This document shows, piece after piece, positions 58,051 through 64,000 of a stretch of 64,000 bases of DNA. Location of the stretch: the NCBI GenBank assembly GCA_032871835.1, contig CM065303.1, positions 20,028,001 to 20,092,000 on the forward strand, given 5' to 3'. Below the pieces are notes generated by a model. It searched no databases. It was not told the origin of the DNA and was given only the letters and a program-made list of their open reading frames with translations. Made by a program: the position numbers and the translations under genes. The DNA comes from Dipteronia dyeriana (taxonomy: Eukaryota; Streptophyta; Magnoliopsida; Sapindales; Sapindaceae). How positions within the stretch are numbered: the first letter of the stretch is position 1; each line of letters begins with the position of its first letter.

Positions 58051-60904
58051 CTACCTGTTCCCCGTGCCGTTGTGAAATTTCTCATCTGTGTGCACTTCAA
58101 TGGAGGTCATTTCCATCCTAGGAGGACCTGAGTGTCTCCTTGTTGTTGTCCTAGCCAGGGAACCACCAAAGGAGAGCCGCTTCTTTGCAGAACCCGATGA
58201 AGGTTTATCTGGTGTTCTGTTCTTCCCTGATGACACTAATGGACTAGGCAAGCAGGACTTGGCTTTAACTGACTGTGTGGATACCATGTAACTTGGAACG
58301 GAAGGGGAGCTTGCAAGACTCTCATCGTCTCTAATTGATGACCCTGCAATGCTGTGCCTCCTGTGGTGATCAGATCGTGCACTAAAAATGCTTCTCGAGT
58401 CATCATCTCTGCCCCGTTGACTCCCCTTTGGACTCGGTGGCTTGATTTTCCCGGTTACTGATGATGTAGATGGTGCCTTGGAAGGAGGGGTTGAAGGGGA
58501 TTGGTGACTGGGAGGTTGACTTAGTTTACGTGCAGTAGGGGAAGGTTTGTTATCGTGGTTGAGATCATGATGTGAATAAGCTCTGCTGACTTCACCGATA
58601 GAAATGGCACGACTTGCTGCACTCTTGACAGAGTCATGATCATTGTAATCAACCGTGCGCTTGCTCTCCCATGGACGGGCTGCCATCCAACGCTCTAACC
58701 AACTCCAACCCCAATGCGGATTGTTAGGATCCACAAATGTTTGATTTGCAGATATTGAAGAGTTCCTCCACGTTTGCTGTTACAAAAATATTATCTTCCA
58801 TGTTAATTATAAAATGAAGTTAAACTAAAGATTGTAAATTAAATATTCTTAGCACTCAAAGAACTATAAATTTTCAAGACAGTGATAACAACACACCAGA
58901 AATATCAATACTGCTCTTATCCATGTTTCTCACTCATGAGTATCTGAACGCTTACAACTTTGAGATTAAACAGTTGCGAACAACTACACAAGACCAACTT
59001 CCGTACACTTTTCCTCACAACTATATAAAAAACATCACTCAGAGACCCAATTGAAGAAGACGTATTCATTTTATTATCTTTTTCTTTGTACAAAATTTTA
59101 AGTCTAAATGAACCATAAGCAAACTCTCCAGAAACAATAGGAGGACATCAAAAAAATGAACTTTAATTTTTCGAAAGGCATACTTTGGTAAATATAGATT
59201 CACTTCCATGTCACTAAAATATGACACCTACACTCATTGCTTTACTTCCAAGGGACTTCAAACAACCCCTCTATCACTACATGTTTGAGTGTTCCTACTT
59301 CCTTGGTTTAAGGGTCACGAAATTGTATAGCAGTTTATTCGTACGGAAGCAACAAAATTTGCCGACAAATTAAAATTGCGAGTTTGCTAATTATGAACTA
59401 TTTTACAACCTCTCCGGATGTGGGTTATAAGAAAAGGGAGAATATCATACCTGATGAGAGAATGCATAAGCCAGTGCTCTTTCTCTTCTCATCGCAGCTT
59501 CCTGCCTGTTTTGAAGCTTTACTTCAACTTGCTCCTTAGATTGTGTGCTATCATTCCAGTCTTCTCCCATTTGCTGCGAAAGTGTATGTATTAGAGTCAT
59601 TCATCAAACCACTTGTTTGATGAAAGGTTTGCAAAGCAACTCATAAAGTGGATCGAAGCAGAAACATCAACACAGATTCCAAGAATGTAAGTAGCACTTA
59701 CTACTGCTTTCAACTTTTCAAACTCTTTGTCGCGCTTCTGTTCTAGCTGCCTCTGGAGAGCATGGTTCTCCTCCGACATTCTAATCCTCCTAGCCCGAAT
59801 TTGAGACTGAACACGAGCCAGAGTCTGCATGCATCTTAAGGTGGTGGTTGCTTGTCGCTGAACAGATTGTCCTTGTATCAACGTTTTCAACCTAACCAAC
59901 CCTCTTAAGGCCCGCAATGCCCTCCTTGCCTGAAAGTCCCGAAAGCAAGATTCAGGTCATATATACAAGCTCAATGATCGTAAGAAGGACATCATAAATG
60001 GGGTATAATTATGACTCATCATTATAATTTCCTAAATTGAGCAAATAGTCAAATACCTTTCCTACATTCTGTAATTGCTAATAATATAGTAAAACATAGT
60101 CTTAAAAGTTTGCAGTAAAAGTGGACACATAGATGCAGACAATTAATGCAAGAAAATTAAACGTCAATCAAGAAAGGCCATTTACTATTGAATGCAATTG
60201 GTGGACCTATTGTCCAAATAGAAATTTTTTATTCCAACCAACAGTGAATATCTTTTGTAACAACGAACATAACAGAAATCTGTTTTGGCTATGAATAACA
60301 CTCAAATTCAAATGTCTGAGTTCTTTATGTTAAAGTTTTTAGTATAACAAATAGTTGAGCAAATATACAATAATCATACCAAGTATCCTCGGAATGCTGT
60401 TTGAATCTTAATAGCAGCAATTTCTTCATCTGATTTCCCAGGGTAACGTGCAACAGCAGTGAGGCGAACTACCTCTGCAGCAGCCTGAGCAGCTGCAACA
60501 GCCGCCTCTGCAGCCACAGAAGTGGCAAGAGCCACAGAGTAAGCATGCTTGCTCTGCTCATTCTCAGCTTCCGTCAATTTTACATCTTCTCTAGGGGGCG
60601 GATGAGGAGGAGGGTCAGGAATAGACAATGCAGTGGTTTCTTCGGACAAAGAAACTGGTTCGGAGTTCTTCTGTTTCCCAAACCATTTTTTCTTTGATTT
60701 ATGGGATCTCTGGTAAAAGTAAAGCAATACTTCTCAATTAGAAACACCTTTACATACACACACGCGTGCACAAACACTCAAGCACACACTAAAATCACAT
60801 GATTCATAGAAGAACCAGGAATTCCAAACCTGATCTTTCCTTTCTCTGGAATCAGGGCTGAGAACTTTCTTCACAGCAGAAAACCAACCCCCTTTCTTCC
60901 CCAT
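58051..60904 (-). CDS. IQ67-domain (IQD) calmodulin-binding protein, IQD2/IQD3-like
   Basis: Five coding exons: 60904-60830, 60709-60380, 59929-59702, 59573-59451 and 58776-58051. Phases close to 493 residues. It starts [18 protein letters not shown], the usual IQD opening. An Ala-rich helix ([15 protein letters not shown]) precedes the IQ67 domain (about 120-190): [20 protein letters not shown], then [20 protein letters not shown] and [20 protein letters not shown]. The exon 2/3 boundary falls inside the IQ67 domain after GYL, as in the family. The C-terminus has [18 protein letters not shown] and long Ser/Pro/basic tracts. IQD proteins bind calmodulin and act as scaffolds at microtubules, nucleus or membrane. 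Arabidopsis IQD3 is next to ATPQ. The gene probably has a 5' leader intron (donor near 61708, acceptor near 60920). Confidence 0.93.
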
Positions 60905-62225
60905 CTCCTAAGAATTCATCTGGGGAAGCAAGCAAAGGCAAACCGGTAAACTTCAGGCCCCAAATGAGATCAAACGAAAACGAATTCTCACAAAATTAAT
61001 AATAATGCAACTATCATAATGTAATTTGTCATTTAACTCAAAATTGTATAACTTACTGTTCAATTTCAAAGGTATGCAAACAAACAAATTGAAAATAAAA
61101 ATGGTAAAAAGTCTCAAAACTTGTACTTCCATCCTGGAGAACAAATCCAAACCAACCCTAGACCCCACCAAAAAAAAGGGTCAAATTTTAAGATCAAGAT
61201 TGAGAATTTAAAAACAGAACAATAATGAAACCCCACTATTAAATGAATTTAAATGTTGTTAATGAACAGTATAAATTGACATGAAACCGCCATTTCAACA
61301 GATAAGATGTTCAAACTTCAAACATTTATGATTTATCCAAAGTAGTCAATAAATGCAGAATTGCCCAGATTAAAGCAAAAAAAAAAAAAACATGATCTTT
61401 GGAATAAAACACAAAAGCAGATATCAAAATTTCAAATTTGGACAGAAGAAAACAAGTAAGAGAGGCACATAAAAGGAGACAAAAAATGACAAATGTATCA
61501 TAAATACAAATCAAGATCAAACCCTTTTCAAGTTTTGAGCAACATCAAATTTAGAGAAATCCAAATACGAAACAGAAGACAAAGCAAGAGAACAAAAATG
61601 AAAACCCAGATCAAGTTTTCCAATTTAGAGAAAATTTAACACAAACATAAATGAAGACAAGAAATGGACAAAAAAATGTACATACAAAAGAATCCAAACA
61701 TGAATACCTGTGACAGTGGGAAAAATCCTCAGATCTCTATCTGATTTCAAGCAAAAAAAAATGTTATCTTTCTCTCTATCTCTCTATTAATATAAAACAA
61801 AAACCATTTATCCACCAAAGGAGTTAATGAAACAAAAGCATTTTTCTTCTTTGATACACAAAGAGATAGAGATAGAGATAGAGATGGAGATATGGAAATG
61901 GAAGGTGTTGCCAAAAAAAAAAGATTCAAAGAAGGGGAAATGGAACAATAAACAGTCTGGTTGGGTTGGCGGACCCACTATTTTTGGAGGGGAAATTTTG
62001 TTGGGGCCCACTCCGTTATTTTTATATAAGAGACAGAACACAACACAGAGTCAGAGTCTCTGGCTCTGGGAGACTGGGAGTTGGATGTGTAACGGCAAAG
62101 ACAACAACTTTCTACACTGGATTTATTATTTTGTACATTTGCACGGTAAGAAAACTGTAATTTGGTTGCGTAAACAGTTATTGTTTATTTATTTTGAATT
62201 TTTTTTTAAAAAAATATTAATTTAT
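60905..62225 (-). promoter_or_regulatory. 5' leader intron and promoter region of the IQD gene
   Basis: CTTCCCCAG followed by ATGAATTC on the - strand (about 60920) looks like a 3' splice site 16 bp before the coding ATG. CACTGTCACAG followed by GTATTC (about 61708) looks like the donor of a leader intron. Upstream, the leader is CT-rich (TCTCTCTATCTCTCTA near 61770), and a GAGATA hexanucleotide repeat lies at 61860-61887. The overlapping + strand ORFs here look like shadows. Confidence 0.5.
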
Positions 62226-62360
62226 GGTCAAATTAAATCAACTTAAATTTATGATTTAAAACTTTAACTTTTAATATTTTAACTATCCACGTATCTAAGA
62301 GTGGTTGAGATGTTGAAATCAAATTTTAAAATTTAAATTTAAGTTGATTTAATTTGTCCT
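62226..62360. repeat. Short MITE related to 36472-36715
   Basis: The inverted arms GGTCAAATTAAATCAACTTA and, from the right, GGACAAATTAAATCAACTTA enclose a short spacer with AGTGGTTGAGATGTTGAA. The family phrases are shared with the larger copy at 36.5 kb. Confidence 0.8.
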
Positions 62361-63424
62361 TTTTATTTATGTATAAATTTAAGATTTTTTAAAAAGATTA
62401 AAGAATTCAATCACATAAACTCGTGATACATATGTGAAGGGTTTATTAACAAAAATATCTCCTATTGTCTATTTATTTTGAACATGTAAACATTTATTAT
62501 TAATGGAATTGATGAAAATTTAGATGCAAGATATTATTGATTATCAACTGAAAAATAAATAAATAAGTAATAATATAATTTTGGGTCAACCTCATCCCTT
62601 CAAAACTGGCAATATATACTACTAAGTAATTTAAATCTGTTCATGCGATACATCATACATTTATGACTATATATATATTAAAGGATGCCTAACATTTGTC
62701 CATTTGGGCAAATAGATGATTACTCTATTGAATTATTTATTTATTTTTTGGTTTCTCGGGAGAGGAAAGAGTCAATTGGCAAAATCATAACTCACAACTT
62801 GAGAAATTAAGAAGTTAATTAACTCATTTAAATTATTTTATATCAATTTTTGTACTGTAAAGTAAGTATATATATAACTTATATCGGTAGATGAATTTAA
62901 GACTAGATAAAAGACTTTTAAATTAATTACTCACATCATATAAAAGGTGTGAATTCACTGTCAAAAAAAGAAGTAATTACACATAATCTGCATGAGATTT
63001 GCTTATTTATCAAGGGAAATAACTTTATCAAAACGGTTAAAAAATTTCAACACCAGACCGTTAATTTTAATAATTAACCATAATACCCATATTATTGATA
63101 AAAGATGTTTTTTTATTTTTGTTTTTTTTATTTGATTTTCATCATCCATCGATTAAGAACTTGAGATCCGTAATTCCGTTAATTCATGTTTTTCTTCAAA
63201 AATAGAAGGCTTAATTGCACAAACACCCCTAATTTTAAATGAAATTGCATTCATATGAAACCTTTCCATTTATTGCACAAACATCCCCTGTAAAAAGTTG
63301 ACCTATGGAATGACGAATTTACCTTTATACAAAATTATCAATTCTGATCCCTCTATTTTTTATAACAGCAGGTCAATCTCAAAAAACCTTTAATTAAAAA
63401 TTTAGTTTTTTACATTAAATAATT
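62361..63424. other. AT-rich intergenic DNA
   Basis: No gene or defined repeat seen. Confidence 0.6.
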
Positions 63425-63482
63425 ATTGAACCTCAAACCTTATAGTTGGAAAACACAACCCTTAACCAATTGAGCTACCCAA
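63425..63482 (-). repeat. tRNA-derived SINE-like head
   Basis: On the - strand, GGGTAGCTCAATTGGTTAAG (A box TAGCTCAATTGG) is followed by AAGGTTTGAGGTTCAAT (B box). It is close to tRNA consensus but lacks acceptor-stem pairing, so a SINE head or tRNA relic is likely. Confidence 0.5.
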
Positions 63483-63507
63483 ATACATTGATAGAAGTTC
63501 GTTGATT

Positions 63508-63509
<2 letters not shown>

Positions 63510-63572
<63 letters not shown>
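63510..63572. repeat. (TA)n microsatellite
   Basis: About 62 bp of uninterrupted AT dinucleotide. Confidence 0.95.
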
Positions 63573-63575
<3 letters not shown>

Positions 63576-63851
63576 CAGTTATATAATGTATATATGTATA
63601 TGTATATAGTTATATATGTAAATATGTGTATATGTATATAGTTATATAATTATATTTTAAAGCTTAATTGACAAAATAATATAAATATGTTTCTTTCCAT
63701 AATTTTAACATATTTAAAATAATTATTTTCCTTTTTTTTCATTTTAATAAATCTATTTTTTTATTATTAAATATAAGTTTATTTTATATATTATATGTAT
63801 GAGTTCATTTTAATATAAATAGATTTGAATTATTTTAAACAAGTTATGTAA

Positions 63852-64000
63852 CTAATGGTGTCCACGGTTCAGTTTCGGTTCCGAACCGTCGGTTTCTGTT
63901 CCGTGGAAAGGCCGAACCGTAACCGTAACCGTAACCGTAACCGGAATGGAGCGGTTTGGGGCGATTTCGGTTATGGCCGTTTTCGGTTACGGTTCGGTTT
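63852..64000. mobile_element. Left end of an hAT-like MITE, cut by the window
   Basis: TAATGGTGTCCACGGTTCAG is followed by inverted TTCGGTTCCGAACCG and a tandem AACCGT hexamer run (63912-63942). It resembles the ends of the element at 21505-22356. The other end is outside the window. Confidence 0.6.

Noticed and set aside
58088..58291. + strand ORF over the IQD last exon
   Set aside because: It is the antisense shadow of the IQD C-terminal coding exon.
61827..62246. 139-codon + strand ORF near the IQD promoter
   Set aside because: It overlaps the IQD 5' leader and a GAGATA repeat on the other strand and shows no domain.
63425..63482. tRNA gene on the - strand
   Set aside because: A and B boxes are good, but acceptor and anticodon stems do not form; a SINE head or relic fits better.

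Overview
This window is a piece of a eudicot plant nuclear genome. The evidence is AT-rich intergenic DNA, GT-AG introns, plant-type nuclear genes, and dense nested LTR retrotransposons, MULEs, hAT and PIF/Harbinger MITEs. The species cannot be fixed from the sequence. There are two halves: a transposon nest (about 1-37,000) and a gene-bearing half (about 37,000-62,000) followed by more repeats.

Transposon half. (1) 1-3066 is the 3' part of a decayed Ty1/copia element without an integrase (Copia-A). (2) 3466-21082 is one large copia element (Copia-B) with 2.3 kb LTRs and a 5-bp target duplication ATTAG. Its gag is split by a complete nested Athila-lineage Ty3/gypsy element (7648-14599, duplication TACAC). 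Its 3' LTR carries a 907-bp hAT-like insertion, and the matching empty site is visible in the 5' LTR. The Athila element has lost its PBS, gag, protease and RT. It keeps integrase and carries two extra ORFs, one unrecognised and one an intact, intronless LOG-type (cytokinin-activating enzyme family) ORF. (3) 21505-23604 holds hAT and PIF/Harbinger-like elements. (4) An hAT-like element (23849-35010) is interrupted by a 10.6-kb Mutator-like element (24063-34638, 9-bp duplication TTATATATA). That element carries a DUF1985/Ulp1-protease gene on the + strand and a MURA transposase on the - strand, as in Kaonashi (KI) MULEs. Both genes are broken. Three minisatellite arrays share the core GGTGTGTTTAATT: one in the first intron of MURA, one in the presumed first intron of the Ulp1 gene, and one between the two genes.

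Gene half. Four ordinary single-copy-type genes have models that splice cleanly by hand: ATPQ (mitochondrial ATP synthase subunit d, +, 168 aa), a SAMTL-like EF-hand/mitochondrial-carrier protein (-, 846 aa), TIM14/PAM18 (-, 112 aa, with its ATG alone in exon 1) and an IQD calmodulin-binding protein (-, 493 aa). From memory, the Arabidopsis counterparts sit in two adjacent pairs (At3g52290/At3g52300 and At2g35795/At2g35800), so this locus looks like the unsplit ancestral order. ATPQ has a cluster of five site II (TGGGCY) motifs upstream. Between the genes lie Harbinger-type MITEs, a 197-bp PBS-bearing miniature LTR element, SINE-like heads, a 32-bp G run and a near-identical 310-bp dispersed repeat pair.

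The most unusual items are the LOG-type ORF carried by the Athila element, with altered signature residues and a KKRR + LxLxL tail, and the shared-core minisatellites in the KI-MULE.
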